A DNA stretch of 62,888 nt from Roseburia hominis (GTDB taxonomy: Bacteria > Bacillota > Clostridia > Lachnospirales > Lachnospiraceae), in the NCBI GenBank assembly GCA_021771815.1, contig JAETOE010000026.1, positions 1-62,888 on the forward strand, given 5' to 3'. Below are positions 40,639-50,159 of the stretch, one piece after another. The notes below the pieces were generated by a model. That model was not told the DNA's origin, searched no databases, and was given only the letters and a program-made list of their open reading frames with translations. A program made the translations under genes and the position numbers. Position 1 is the first letter of the stretch. Every line of letters begins with the position of its first letter.

Positions 40639-41400
40639 CTATAGGAAATACTCGTTCTCTCTGCGGACGGATTTTAATGCGCCTAACTTTTGTTCCATCG
40701 TTTCCTGTAAAGGCGGCGGAAGAATGCGGACATGCTCCGGGCAGGCTTTGACACAAGCCATACATAAAATGCATTTTTCCGAACTTGTTACAAACGTACC
40801 GTTTTCCTGTAAAATTGCTCCTGTCGGACACACAGATGCGCATCTTTCGCATTGCTTACAGGATGACAGGGAAACCGGTGCCGCCGGTGTACTCATTCCA
40901 TCTTTATACGGGTAATTTCCGGGAACCTTTACCGGGCTTTCTGCGCCCTTCTCCATCTTATCCAATACCTTCCCGGCAAAACCCAGTATCGACCTTCTGT
41001 CCTGCTCATCGGGCCTTCCCTTTCCTACTTCCTCCACTATCGAGTGTTGCGCAACCAGGGCCGCGGATGCCACCACCTTAAATCCTCTTTGCTCAATGAC
41101 ATTATTTAATTCCAAAAGAGCATCTTCATAAGCCCGGTTTCCATATACCGCCAGCGTAACTGCCCATTTCCCATTTCCATCCAATTCACCCAGCTTGTCC
41201 GCTACAATGGCCGGGATCCTGCCACCGAAAACAGGCGCTGCAACAACAACCAGTTCGCTTTCCGGTTTCTCCGCCGCTCTGTCCCTTAATCCCAGATCGA
41301 CAATTTTAACATTTTCCGAAATTCCTTGACAAAAAATTTCTCCTGCTTTTTTCGTTCCTCCGGTAGGACTAAAGTAATACAGCTCTGTCGTATTTAACAT
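40639..41400 (-). CDS. EFR1-family flavodoxin/ferredoxin protein
   Basis: 253 residues. N-terminal flavodoxin-like part (TTELYYFSPTGGTKKAGEIF, VVVAAPVFGGRIPAIVADKL) to about 150, then two 4Fe-4S clusters: CKQCERCASVCPTGAI and CILCMACVKACPEHVR. EFR1 proteins are common in anaerobes and presumed to shuttle electrons in the cytosol; partners are not known. It stands alone, with its own terminator downstream and 79 bp from DegV upstream. Confidence 0.92.
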   Translation of the reverse strand: MLNTTELYYFSPTGGTKKAGEIFCQGISENVKIVDLGLRDRAAEKPESELVVVAAPVFGGRIPAIVADKLGELDGNGKWAVTLAVYGNRAYEDALLELNNVIEQRGFKVVASAALVAQHSIVEEVGKGRPDEQDRRSILGFAGKVLDKMEKGAESPVKVPGNYPYKDGMSTPAAPVSLSSCKQCERCASVCPTGAILQENGTFVTSSEKCILCMACVKACPEHVRILPPPLQETMEQKLGALKSVRRENEYFL

Positions 41401-41479
41401 AACATTTCCTCACATAGTATTGTCGTTTTTCTCTTGTTAACTCGTTTTTCTCACATTTTCTTTATCTGGCTGTCAAAGC

Positions 41480-42385
41480 TTACTCTTCCCAGTCCGCACG
41501 CTTAATAATACCGACGCCGATCGGGTAAGGTCCCGTATGCACGCCGATCGTAGCTCCGATCTGGTATATCCCTATCTCGTCGATACCGAGCCTCTCGCGC
41601 ACCAGATCCTTTAACATATCGCGGAACTGGCAGGCTTCCTCATAATCATACCCAAATCCGATCGCGAAACTATACTCTCCCGGCTTCGCATTCCGCTCGT
41701 CCAGATAATCCTTTAGCATCTGTACGACCTTCTCCATAGACTTATGACGGCTCCTCGTGATGCCGGAACTGAAGATCTCACCCTCTTTTAAGGTGATGAG
41801 CGGCTTGATTTTAAGCGCTCCCGCAGCGAGTCCGGCAAGCTTTCCGATGCGTCCGCCGTGCTTTAAATAATCGATGTTTCCGATGGTAAAAAAGATTCTT
41901 CCGCTCTCGCGGATCGCTAAGATGCGCTCTACAATGCGGTCATACTCCCACCCCATATCGCGCAGCCTACACGCCTCAAGCACATACAGCCCCTGCAGTA
42001 CCGTGTTGACCGTCGCGTCGATCACGGTAATCCTCGCATCGGGACACTCCTCGAGAATCATATCGCGCGCCGTGTTCGCCGACTGCATCGAACCGCTGAA
42101 CTTCGTCGTGATACAGATACAGATGACAGGCGTTCCTTCCTTCGCAGGCGGCAGAAAGACCCTGTAATAGTCGTCCACCGATGGCATCGAAGTCTTTGGA
42201 AATACATCCGGGCGATCTACCATCTGCCGGTAGAACTCCCGGACGTCCAATTCCTCTCCTTCCTTCCGGTAAGTCTCACCGTCAAACGATACATAAAACG
42301 GTACAACGATGATATCTTTGCTGTCGGTAAGCTCCTTTGCGAGATCTAAGGAACCGTCGCTGACAATCTGAATCTTTTCCTGCAT
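41480..42385 (-). CDS. DegV-family fatty-acid-binding protein
   Basis: 301 residues. DegV/FakB fold: IQIVSDGSLDLAKELTDSKD, IIVVPFYVSFDGETYRKEGE, DVFPKTSMPSVDDYYRVF, DATVNTVLQGLYVLEACRL and GEYSFAIGFGYDYEEACQ. These bind an acyl chain; FakB members present it to the FakA kinase. Two DegV clades exist and this one lacks a FakA neighbour. ATG at 42385 follows GGAGGGTTTT; an ATG four codons earlier is less likely. Confidence 0.93.
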   Translation of the reverse strand: MQEKIQIVSDGSLDLAKELTDSKDIIVVPFYVSFDGETYRKEGEELDVREFYRQMVDRPDVFPKTSMPSVDDYYRVFLPPAKEGTPVICICITTKFSGSMQSANTARDMILEECPDARITVIDATVNTVLQGLYVLEACRLRDMGWEYDRIVERILAIRESGRIFFTIGNIDYLKHGGRIGKLAGLAAGALKIKPLITLKEGEIFSSGITRSRHKSMEKVVQMLKDYLDERNAKPGEYSFAIGFGYDYEEACQFRDMLKDLVRERLGIDEIGIYQIGATIGVHTGPYPIGVGIIKRADWEE

Positions 42386-42448
42386 AAAACCCTCCATACA
42401 AACTCTTATTCATCCATCATTCTATTTACACCGTCAAAAGGCGAAATC

Positions 42449-44134
42449 CTATTCATCGAAAAGGTAAATCCCCCGCTCCGTCACACGGATTTCGGGAATG
42501 ACCGTAAGCGCCATAAAGGAAAGCGTGATAAACGGATCGACATCCTCGGAAATGCCAAGTTCCCTCGTCTCCGTGAGCATCGCCGCCATCTTCGCGGTCG
42601 CTTCCTCATACCGTGCGTCGCTCATCAGACCCGCAATCGGCAGCGGCAGCACGTCGACGACCCTGCCGCCCGCCACGATTGCATAACCGCCCTGCTGCTC
42701 TTCCACCGCTTTGACGGCAAGCAGGATATCATCATCATTATCTCCCGCCACGATCAGATTATGAGAATCGTGCGCTACAGACGTCGCTACCGCGCCGCCC
42801 TTTACGCCAAAGCCTTTCAGCGGCGCCACGCCGATTTCCCCGGTCTTTCCGTGACGCTCCACGACACAGATCTTATTGTACACTTCGTTGGGAACAAAAT
42901 ATCCGTTCTCCACCGGCACTTCTTCGAGAAGATGCGTGGTCACGATCTGATGCGGATTCATCCGTATCACGTCCGTCTTCCCGTCACATGCAAGCTGTAT
43001 GCGCTCCTTTGTGACATTTCCGACATGCACCGTATGAAGCAGTTCCCCAGGCACCTCCGCCTCATATCTCCGCTTATAATCAATCTCACTTAAAATCCTG
43101 CCCGCTTTCATGACTGCGGTCGGGCGCACTTCCTTTAAATCATCCATAAATACGATGTCGGCATGATAACCCGCGCCAATCGCTCCGTAATTCTTCAATC
43201 CATAGAACATTGCCGTCTGATAGCTTCCCAGCTTATACGCTTTCGCTACCGGAACGCCGAGCGCGATCGCCTTACGAATGCAAGTGCTGATATGCCCTTC
43301 CTTCTGGATCTCCTCGATATGCTTATCGTCCGTGCAGAACGCGCACTGATCGAGCGCCACCTCAGCATCTAAAAGCGTGCCGAGCAATGTCTCCAGATTC
43401 TTCGCTCCGCTGCCCTCTCTGATATAAATGTGAAATCCGGCGCGCAGCTTATCAAGCACTTCCTTCGGACTCGCGCATTCATGATCGTTCTCAACGCCTG
43501 CCAGACGGTATGCCTGCGCCATTTTCCCGGTGATGCCGGGCGCATGTCCGTCAATGTGCTTCTTCGAGAAAAGTTCCAGCTTGTCCGCCATCCTGCGCTC
43601 TCCCATGGCGCACTCCGTAAACCGCATCGTCTCGCCAAGTCCCAGAACGCGCGCATGATCCACATATTTCATCATGTCGGAAGCAAGAAACTGACCGCAG
43701 CCATTCGTCTCTACATCCGTCGCAGGCACAGACGACGGAACCATAAAGAAAATATCGATCAGCGCCTGATTTGCGCACCTTAAGAAATAATCCATCCCCC
43801 TCGTACCGCACACATTTACGATTTCATGCGGATCTGCGATGATCGTCGTCGTCCCCGCCTGCACAAGTACCTTGGCAAGTTCTCCCGGTGTGACCATACT
43901 GGACTCTATGTGCATATGCGCGTCCAGAAAGCCCGGCACCAGATATTTTCCGGTACAATCGACCTCGCGTATTCCCTCATAAGAACCCACGCCTACAATC
44001 ATATCCCCGCAGACTGCCACGTCCGCCTCGATGATTTCTTCCGTAAATACATTGAGTATCCTGCCATGCTTCAACACAAGGTCCGCTTTGGTGACTCCGT
44101 TCGCACAATCCAATCTTCTCTTTCTGTCTATCAT
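42449..44134 (-). CDS. ade: Adenine deaminase
   Basis: 561 residues. Converts adenine to hypoxanthine (purine salvage) in the cytosol. Amidohydrolase metal motif PGFLDAHMHIESSMVTPGEL, then ADPHEIVNVCGTRGMDYFL, INGH-like HIDGHAPGITGKMAQAY, CFCTDD-like CAFCTDDKHIEEI and the Ade-specific C-terminal part SVAHDSHNLIVAGDNDDDIL. ATG 44134 has GGAGGATGTT directly upstream. A hairpin lies just upstream at 44165-44199. Confidence 0.95.
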   Translation of the reverse strand: MIDRKRRLDCANGVTKADLVLKHGRILNVFTEEIIEADVAVCGDMIVGVGSYEGIREVDCTGKYLVPGFLDAHMHIESSMVTPGELAKVLVQAGTTTIIADPHEIVNVCGTRGMDYFLRCANQALIDIFFMVPSSVPATDVETNGCGQFLASDMMKYVDHARVLGLGETMRFTECAMGERRMADKLELFSKKHIDGHAPGITGKMAQAYRLAGVENDHECASPKEVLDKLRAGFHIYIREGSGAKNLETLLGTLLDAEVALDQCAFCTDDKHIEEIQKEGHISTCIRKAIALGVPVAKAYKLGSYQTAMFYGLKNYGAIGAGYHADIVFMDDLKEVRPTAVMKAGRILSEIDYKRRYEAEVPGELLHTVHVGNVTKERIQLACDGKTDVIRMNPHQIVTTHLLEEVPVENGYFVPNEVYNKICVVERHGKTGEIGVAPLKGFGVKGGAVATSVAHDSHNLIVAGDNDDDILLAVKAVEEQQGGYAIVAGGRVVDVLPLPIAGLMSDARYEEATAKMAAMLTETRELGISEDVDPFITLSFMALTVIPEIRVTERGIYLFDE

Positions 44135-44164
44135 AACATCCTCCAACTCCACATATGGCGTAAA

Positions 44165-44199
44165 GCAGTGTGAAGAGTCTTTCTGTCTCTCCACACTGC
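44165..44199 (-). terminator. Hairpin between the DUF1002 gene and ade
   Basis: GCAGTGTGGAGAG and CTCTTCACACTGC pair (13 positions, one wobble/mismatch) and are followed by TTTACG on the minus strand. The U-run is short, so it may be a leaky terminator or leader structure that lets some transcription pass into ade, which starts 31 bp later. Confidence 0.55.
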
Positions 44200-44205
44200 C
44201 GTTAC

Positions 44206-45516
44206 TTAAGAAAACAATCCCTTAAAAAAGTCTGAGATTGCAGTAAATACATTTGTAAAAAACGAACCGATCGAGGACAGCACTCCGCTTCCGCCGCCGT
44301 CGCGGTAGGAATGGTAGAGGGATTCCGCGTAATCTACCAGACCATTCAGATCAATGCCGAGCGACGTGATCTTGAGCAGAAGATCTACGATCTGCTGACG
44401 CTCCGAGTCGGACAGTGTAACCTGATATTTCTCACATGCATCGTCAATTGCCTCATTGATGCTCGCCTCATCCTTTAAATCATTCTGCGCGATGACCGAC
44501 TTGATGTAAGCGATAAATTCCTCGACCTCCTCGTCGGTAAGCCCCTCGATCGTCTCCTCAAGCTGTCCGGTAATCACAAGCTCATTGAGCGCCGCGTCGA
44601 TAATCTGCGCGTCGATCGTCTCCCCTGTCATCTCCTGATAAGCCTTAAAGATTCCGACAAGCGCCGCCGTGCCGGAGATCCCGGTCGGTCCCGCAATAAT
44701 AATATCCGCGTCCGTAACGCCCGCCGTCGCCAGCGCGTTCTTGTACATGCCGACCGTACAGTACGTGATATTGTTCGTGGAAATATTGATTCCGCTTCCC
44801 TTCTCACGCTCGATAATCACGACCGAAGATAGCGATCTGCTTCCGATCTGCGACGAATCGATATAGGAATCAAGATACTGATGCTCCTGTGCGTTCGTAA
44901 TATATACGACGTCATAATTCGACAGGTTCGACGGATCGATCCCCATTAAAGAAAGCACCGTATTTCTCTGTTCGTCCGTAAGATCTGCGCCGAGCGCCAG
45001 ATACGGCTTATCGTTCGCCTTGATCTCTACCTTATCGCCGGTTCCTTCCACCGTCACGCTTCCCTGCACGGGCGCCGATGCGCCGCCTGTCTGTCCGGTC
45101 TGATTATCCGCCGTCCCCTGGCTGTTCTGATTCGTATTGTCCACGATAACGTCGCCCTGCACATTCTGTGTCGGCGTTCCCGCATCGGTCTGTGTTCCTG
45201 CGTCCACACCGCCCTGCGCGCCCGCGTCCGTACCGCCTTGCGCTCCCGCGTCCTCGCCGTCTTGCGCTCCTGCATCCGTACCGCCTGATACTCCTGAAGC
45301 CGTACCGTCGGGTGCTTCCGCATTCGAAGCGCCCTGCGCTCCCGCATCCTCGCCGCTCTGTGCTCCTGTATTCTGTCCTGCGTTTATATCACTCTGTGTT
45401 CCTGCATCGGTCTGTACTCCCGTATCCGGCTGCGCTGCCGCTGCCGTCACAGGCGATGCCGTAAACACTGCCGCTGCCATAAGCAGACTGATTCGTCTCT
45501 TCATTGTATTTTTCAA
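44206..45516 (-). CDS. DUF1002-domain secreted protein
   Basis: 436 residues. Signal peptide (MKRRISLLMAAAVFTASPVTAAAAQ), then about 130 residues of Ala/Gly/Asp/Gln/Thr low-complexity linker (TDAGAQDGEDAGAQGGTDAG), then DUF1002 from about 170: LALGADLTDEQRNTVLSLMG, VVYITNAQEHQYLDSYIDSS, VIIEREKGSGINISTNNITY and DIIIAGPTGISGTAALVGIF, ending in amphipathic SFFTNVFTAISDFFKGLFS. YpuA of Bacillus has this domain; function unknown. I favour the TTG at 45516, 7 nt after GGAGG; the ATG four codons later (45504) gives the same protein without four residues. Confidence 0.85.
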   Translation of the reverse strand: MKNTMKRRISLLMAAAVFTASPVTAAAAQPDTGVQTDAGTQSDINAGQNTGAQSGEDAGAQGASNAEAPDGTASGVSGGTDAGAQDGEDAGAQGGTDAGAQGGVDAGTQTDAGTPTQNVQGDVIVDNTNQNSQGTADNQTGQTGGASAPVQGSVTVEGTGDKVEIKANDKPYLALGADLTDEQRNTVLSLMGIDPSNLSNYDVVYITNAQEHQYLDSYIDSSQIGSRSLSSVVIIEREKGSGINISTNNITYCTVGMYKNALATAGVTDADIIIAGPTGISGTAALVGIFKAYQEMTGETIDAQIIDAALNELVITGQLEETIEGLTDEEVEEFIAYIKSVIAQNDLKDEASINEAIDDACEKYQVTLSDSERQQIVDLLLKITSLGIDLNGLVDYAESLYHSYRDGGGSGVLSSIGSFFTNVFTAISDFFKGLFS

Positions 45517-45657
45517 TGTAATTCCTCCTTGTCTCATCTCTTCTTGAAACAAGTCATTATTTTACTACGAACCATCTGCAAAAACAACCCACGAGGCCGC
45601 TTCACGGGCGCATTTAATACATTTTTAAGATTTGCCGTTCCAGAAATTTCCGCTTCC

Positions 45658-46602
45658 CTACTCCTTTATATGGACGTTCAACCACGCTGCAATATCGGAA
45701 GCGACCTGATCTCTGTCCGTCTCATTTAATATCTCATGGCGGTCATTCTCATAAAGCTTGTAAGTAATATCCAAAAGTCCCGCCTTCCTGTACAGCGCGT
45801 AGACCCGCTTTACCCCCTCGCCCAGATCGCCGACCGGATCGTCAGCTCCGGAGACAAAGAACATCGGAAGGTCTTTCGGCACCTTCTGCACATTTTCCAT
45901 CTGATTGTCAAAAAGTACCGCTTCCATCAGTCCCTGATAACCGTTTACCGTAAAGAGGAAGGTACAGCGCGGGTCGGCATAATATGCCTTCACATTCTCC
46001 ACGTTCTTCGACAGCCAGCTGTTGGCATAATCCTTTCCATAGCAGTCAAACCTCTTATAAGGCTTACTGTAGGAAAGCGACTGTACAAATTTACTTCTGT
46101 AATGTGATCCACGAAGCTTCGCAAGCGTTTTGCACAGAAAAATTCCAAGCTTCATCGTTCCGTCCGGCACACTTCCGGTTCCCATAATGACAGCCCCCGC
46201 AACACCCTCTGGATGCAGGCACAGATATTTCCGCAGCATGTAGGAGCCCATGCTGTGTCCCATCATAAAATAAGGTATGCCCGGATTCTCCTTCTGCACC
46301 GTCTCACGGAGCTTGTGCATATCCGCCACGACCGTATCGCTCGGGTTCTTCTCCGCAAAAAATCCCCAGTCATCCTCCGACCGAATAGACGCGCCGTGTC
46401 CTAAATGATCGTGACCGACCACAAGATACCCCTGCTCGTTTAAGTACTCCGCAAACGGCTTATAGCGCTCAATATACTCAATCATGCCGTGCGTGATCTG
46501 TAAAATCGCCTTGTACTCCCCATTTTCAGGCATCCACTTCACGGCATGAATCTTTGTCTTGCCGTCTGCCGATAAAAAACTGAATTGTTCTTCTTCTGTC
46601 AT
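45658..46602 (-). CDS. Alpha/beta hydrolase, lysophospholipase-like
   Basis: 314 residues. Serine hydrolase fold: AILQITHGMIEYIERYKPFA, VVGHDHLGHGASIRSEDDWG, nucleophile elbow YFMMGHSMGSYMLR (Ser near 120), an Asp in MFFVSGADDPVGDLG and a His in YENDRHEILNE. This is the Hydrolase_4/monoacylglycerol-lipase pattern; no signal peptide, so intracellular. ATG 46602 has GGAGGCAGGA upstream. The start lies just before the MCP-like gene stop (46616), so both are in one operon. Confidence 0.92.
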   Translation of the reverse strand: MTEEEQFSFLSADGKTKIHAVKWMPENGEYKAILQITHGMIEYIERYKPFAEYLNEQGYLVVGHDHLGHGASIRSEDDWGFFAEKNPSDTVVADMHKLRETVQKENPGIPYFMMGHSMGSYMLRKYLCLHPEGVAGAVIMGTGSVPDGTMKLGIFLCKTLAKLRGSHYRSKFVQSLSYSKPYKRFDCYGKDYANSWLSKNVENVKAYYADPRCTFLFTVNGYQGLMEAVLFDNQMENVQKVPKDLPMFFVSGADDPVGDLGEGVKRVYALYRKAGLLDITYKLYENDRHEILNETDRDQVASDIAAWLNVHIKE

Positions 46603-46615
46603 TCCTGCCTCCTCC

Positions 46616-47575
46616 TTATTCCTGCTTTCCTGCATCGGCCGACTGCTGCATGCGCTTGCAGATTTCTTCGAGTTCATCCGCACCGCCTTTTAACTCGCCA
46701 AGTTCCTCGGCAATTTCTTCCACCTGTCCGAGCATACGCTCCTGTGTGCCTGCATTTTCCTCCTCCGCCTGGCGAAGCGCGTCGGCTCTGCCGACCATCG
46801 CCTCGGGTATCAGCTCCTTTAATACAATCTGCTGTTCTTCATACGCCGCCATATTCTGTGAGGAATCCTTATACAGCTTTCCCATGGAAATATTGTTTTC
46901 CTTCAAAAGCTCCGACAAATGATGCGCCTGCTCCTCAAGCTCTGCGATCCGCTCATCCGCGCTCTTTAGCTGCTCCTTCAATTCGCGCGCTTCCCTCTCG
47001 TAAATATCGGAATAAGCGCGCACTTCCTCCGCCGCCGCTACAAAGCGGCTGCCGCTCTCTCCCATTCTTCCGGCCTCGATTGCGGCATTTAAAGCGAGGA
47101 CACTCATATCCTTCGACAAATTCTCCATCCGATGCGCCCGCTCTTTAAGCGCCGTCTGGCTCTCGCGAAGCGCCGCCGGAGTCTCCGTAATACATTTCAT
47201 CGGCGTGGTAAAATGCTTATTTTTCTCTACGATCTCCACGACCTTCTCATTCTGGTTCCTCACCTGATCCACAAACACGGAGTGATTCGCCTCAAAAGCG
47301 CCGATATCGTTATTCAGCCCTATGACCGCGCTGCAAATCTCTCCCGCAGTCCACGAACTATTTTCCGCCAACTCATGCACCTGCTGCATCTGTTCCTTCA
47401 AACCGTCGATATCCTTCTCGATCTGCGCTCTGGCCGCTGTCATACGGGCAAACTGCTCTGTGACATTATCTCTCTGTCCTGCAATATCGGAAAGCAGCTC
47501 CCGTTTTCTCTCATTTGTCTTCTTCGCCTCGGCAAGCTCCGCTTCCAGCGTTTTTTCTCTCTTCCCACCAAACAT
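46616..47575 (-). CDS. Soluble methyl-accepting-chemotaxis-like signalling protein
   Basis: 319 residues with no membrane helix. Almost wholly coiled coil; SKDMSVLALNAAIEAGRMGE and SGSRFVAAAEEVRAYSDIY (about 150-190) match the conserved hairpin tip of chemoreceptors. The rest (AELEEQAHHLSELLKENNIS and similar) is coiled coil with no sensor domain. It could bind CheA/CheW or have lost chemotaxis function; no che genes are in the window. It follows recJ by 20 bp. Confidence 0.8.
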   Translation of the reverse strand: MFGGKREKTLEAELAEAKKTNERKRELLSDIAGQRDNVTEQFARMTAARAQIEKDIDGLKEQMQQVHELAENSSWTAGEICSAVIGLNNDIGAFEANHSVFVDQVRNQNEKVVEIVEKNKHFTTPMKCITETPAALRESQTALKERAHRMENLSKDMSVLALNAAIEAGRMGESGSRFVAAAEEVRAYSDIYEREARELKEQLKSADERIAELEEQAHHLSELLKENNISMGKLYKDSSQNMAAYEEQQIVLKELIPEAMVGRADALRQAEEENAGTQERMLGQVEEIAEELGELKGGADELEEICKRMQQSADAGKQE

Positions 47576-47595
47576 ACCAAACCCTCCAGCTCCAT

Positions 47596-49350
47596 TTATT
47601 GATAATTGCGGATGATAAGCTGCACGCTCTCCATCCCCTGGTAATCGTTAATCTCAGGATAATATACCGCCGACATCCGAATCCGGTTCGCCCTGCCCGA
47701 AAACGCGGCGTCCACCTCGTCTGCGCCATACTTCGCGCCGTAATACGCCTTCCACGCCTCAACGTCCCCGAAATAGACCGCCGCAACCGGCTCACCGTGC
47801 TCCGTTCTAAGATTCAGCTTTAACACATTCTGATTCTTCCCGACAACATACGCGCGGACAACGGATAGATTCTTATCCGCAAACTGCGGCTTGCCGTTTC
47901 CTTTTCCGAACGGTTCGAGCAGCGCAAGCTCCCTCACCATGGTAATCGTCGGATACGCCGCCGGCATTGCAATGTCTATCTTTATCTTAGGGATAAAATC
48001 GTCTTCTGTCAATTCGCAACATGCATTAATTTTCTCACGAAAAACCACGACATCCTCCGCGAGCGTCAGCCCTGCCGCCATCGGATGACCGCCGAATTTC
48101 AAAAAACATTCGCGGCATTTGCAAAGTTCCTCGTACATCGAATATGTCTCGATGGAACGCCCGGAACCTTTGACGCCTTCCTCCCCGTTCGTCAGAACAA
48201 AGACCGGCTTATGATAAAGTTCCCGGATTCTGCCCGCTATAATCCCCGCAAGGCTCTCGTGAACCTTGGGCAGATAGATAACAAGCACCTTTTCTCCCGC
48301 CTGGTCCTCCTCCACCACACGCTTCGCCTCTTCCACTCCATCTGCCGTCATATCCTTTCGCTGTTTGTTCAGCTCTACAAGTTCTTCTGCGATTATCCCC
48401 GCGTCAAGTTCATTTTTTTGTAGGAAAAGGTTCAGTGCGATTCTTGCCGTCTCGAGCCTGCCGCTCGCATTGACGCAGGGACCAAGCACAAATCCGATAT
48501 GGTACGCGGTAATCTGCTCCGGAGCAAGCTTATTTTTTAAAATAAGCGCGCGCATTCCGGGATTTTTTGTCCGGTGCAGACATTTCAGTCCCTCCCGCAC
48601 CAGAATCCGGTTCTCGTCCGTCAGATCCATCACGTCGCCCACCGTGGCAAACGCGACATTTTCAAGGAAATCATACGCTTCCTCTGCCGGGACATGAAAG
48701 CGCTCATAGAGAAGCTGTATGACCTTCCATGCGACCGTTGCGCCGCAAAGCCCCTTATAAGGATAGGGACAGTCCGGCTGCCTGGGATTTACGATGGCAT
48801 CCGCCGCGCTCCTTACATACTGTCTTCTGCCGTCCTCCTCAATATAAGGAATCTCGTGATGGTCTGTCACGAGTACCGTCATATTAAGTTCCTTCGCGTG
48901 TGCAATCTCCTCGATCGCCGCGATTCCGTTGTCGCAGGTGATGATCGTATCGACCTGCTCCCCATACGCCTCGTCAATCAGATGCATATTGATGCCGTAA
49001 CCGTCCCGCATCCGGTCGGGAATCTTTGTTGTCACCACGCCGCCGCAGCGCATGATCCCCTGATATAATATGTAGGTCGACATCACGCCGTCGATGTCAT
49101 AATCTCCGATAATGCGGATGGATTTCTCATGCGCGATCTTATCCGCCAGAATCGCGACAAGATGCTCCGCGTCCAGGAGCAGATGCGGGTCGTAGAGATC
49201 GTCCAGCGTTCCGTTTAAATATTTCTCAATCGCAGCCTCGTCTGTGATTTCACGATTTCTTATAAGACGGGCTGTCACAGGGCTGATGTGAAAACGCGCT
49301 GCAATCGCGTTAAAATCCGCGCCCTTTTGTATTACAAACCATTTTTCCAT
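47596..49350 (-). CDS. recJ: Single-stranded-DNA exonuclease RecJ
   Basis: 584 residues. DHH/DHHA1 nuclease degrading single strands 5' to 3' in repair. Motifs: IRIIGDYDIDGVMSTYIL, TIITCDNGIAAIEEI, VLVTDHHEIPYI, NPRQPDCPYPYKGLCGATVA, VNASGRLETARIALN, GSGRSIETYSMYEELCKCRE and the C-terminal OB-like part (FSGRANRIRMSAVYYPEIND). Complete. Its ATG lies 7 bp after the truA stop, so truA-recJ-MCP-hydrolase looks like one operon. Confidence 0.94.
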   Translation of the reverse strand: MEKWFVIQKGADFNAIAARFHISPVTARLIRNREITDEAAIEKYLNGTLDDLYDPHLLLDAEHLVAILADKIAHEKSIRIIGDYDIDGVMSTYILYQGIMRCGGVVTTKIPDRMRDGYGINMHLIDEAYGEQVDTIITCDNGIAAIEEIAHAKELNMTVLVTDHHEIPYIEEDGRRQYVRSAADAIVNPRQPDCPYPYKGLCGATVAWKVIQLLYERFHVPAEEAYDFLENVAFATVGDVMDLTDENRILVREGLKCLHRTKNPGMRALILKNKLAPEQITAYHIGFVLGPCVNASGRLETARIALNLFLQKNELDAGIIAEELVELNKQRKDMTADGVEEAKRVVEEDQAGEKVLVIYLPKVHESLAGIIAGRIRELYHKPVFVLTNGEEGVKGSGRSIETYSMYEELCKCRECFLKFGGHPMAAGLTLAEDVVVFREKINACCELTEDDFIPKIKIDIAMPAAYPTITMVRELALLEPFGKGNGKPQFADKNLSVVRAYVVGKNQNVLKLNLRTEHGEPVAAVYFGDVEAWKAYYGAKYGADEVDAAFSGRANRIRMSAVYYPEINDYQGMESVQLIIRNYQ

Positions 49351-49357
49351 ATTCTAC

Positions 49358-50095
49358 CTAATATTCTACATGGAGCAGCGCCAGTCCGCAGGCAGGAGCC
49401 GTATAGCCCGCCGCTTCCCTGTCCTTTGCATCCAGTATCTTTTCAATGTCCCGCGGCTTACGTCTGCCGTCTCCGATCTCGATCAGCGTCCCGGTCAGAA
49501 TCCGCACCATATTCTGTAAAAATCCATCCCCAGTGAAAAAAAGCTGCAGCTCGCCCGGCAGTTCCTCGATACGGATCTCATAGATCGTGCGCACCGTGGA
49601 CTTCTTCATCCTGCGGTTTCCGCAGAAGGATTTGAAATCATGCGTGCCGCAGAGCAGCCCCGCCGCCTCCCTCATCCGTCCGGCGTCAAGCGGCATGCGG
49701 TAATCGTAGACATATTTCCGCTCGAACACCTCCGGTATCTCGCCCGTATGGATCCGATAACGGTAGGTCTTTTGCACCGCCTGATAGCGGCTGTGAAAAC
49801 GGTCGTCCACAAGCTCCATACTGCTCACGGCGATATCCTCCGGCAGATACCGGTTCAAACCGGCAAGCAGCGCACGCTCATCAAAGTTCCCCTGTAAATG
49901 AAAATTGGCGACCTGCCCTATGGCATGTACGCCTGCATCCGTTCTGCCTGAACCGATCACCGAGACCTCTTCCCCGGTCATCTGGGAGATCACCGCCGCA
50001 AGCTTTCCCTGGATCGTGACGTCCGAGTCGCCTAAAATCTGCCAGCCGCGGTAACGCGTACCGTCATACTGTATCACCATTCGATAATTACTCAT
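49358..50095 (-). CDS. truA: tRNA pseudouridine(38-40) synthase
   Basis: 245 residues. Makes pseudouridine in the anticodon arm. Motifs: YRMVIQYDGTRYRGWQILGD, catalytic Asp in VIGSGRTDAGVHAIGQVANF near 54, HARFS-like DRFHSRYQAVQKTYRYRIHT, GTHDFKSFC and FTGDGFLQNMVRILTGTLIE. ATG 50095 has GGGGGAGGGACA upstream; longer in-frame starts are not supported. Confidence 0.95.
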   Translation of the reverse strand: MSNYRMVIQYDGTRYRGWQILGDSDVTIQGKLAAVISQMTGEEVSVIGSGRTDAGVHAIGQVANFHLQGNFDERALLAGLNRYLPEDIAVSSMELVDDRFHSRYQAVQKTYRYRIHTGEIPEVFERKYVYDYRMPLDAGRMREAAGLLCGTHDFKSFCGNRRMKKSTVRTIYEIRIEELPGELQLFFTGDGFLQNMVRILTGTLIEIGDGRRKPRDIEKILDAKDREAAGYTAPACGLALLHVEY

Positions 50096-50159
50096 TGTCC
50101 CTCCCCCGGTTTGTGAACATATAAGCAATTTTATCACAAACGGGGGAAAAAACCAACCT

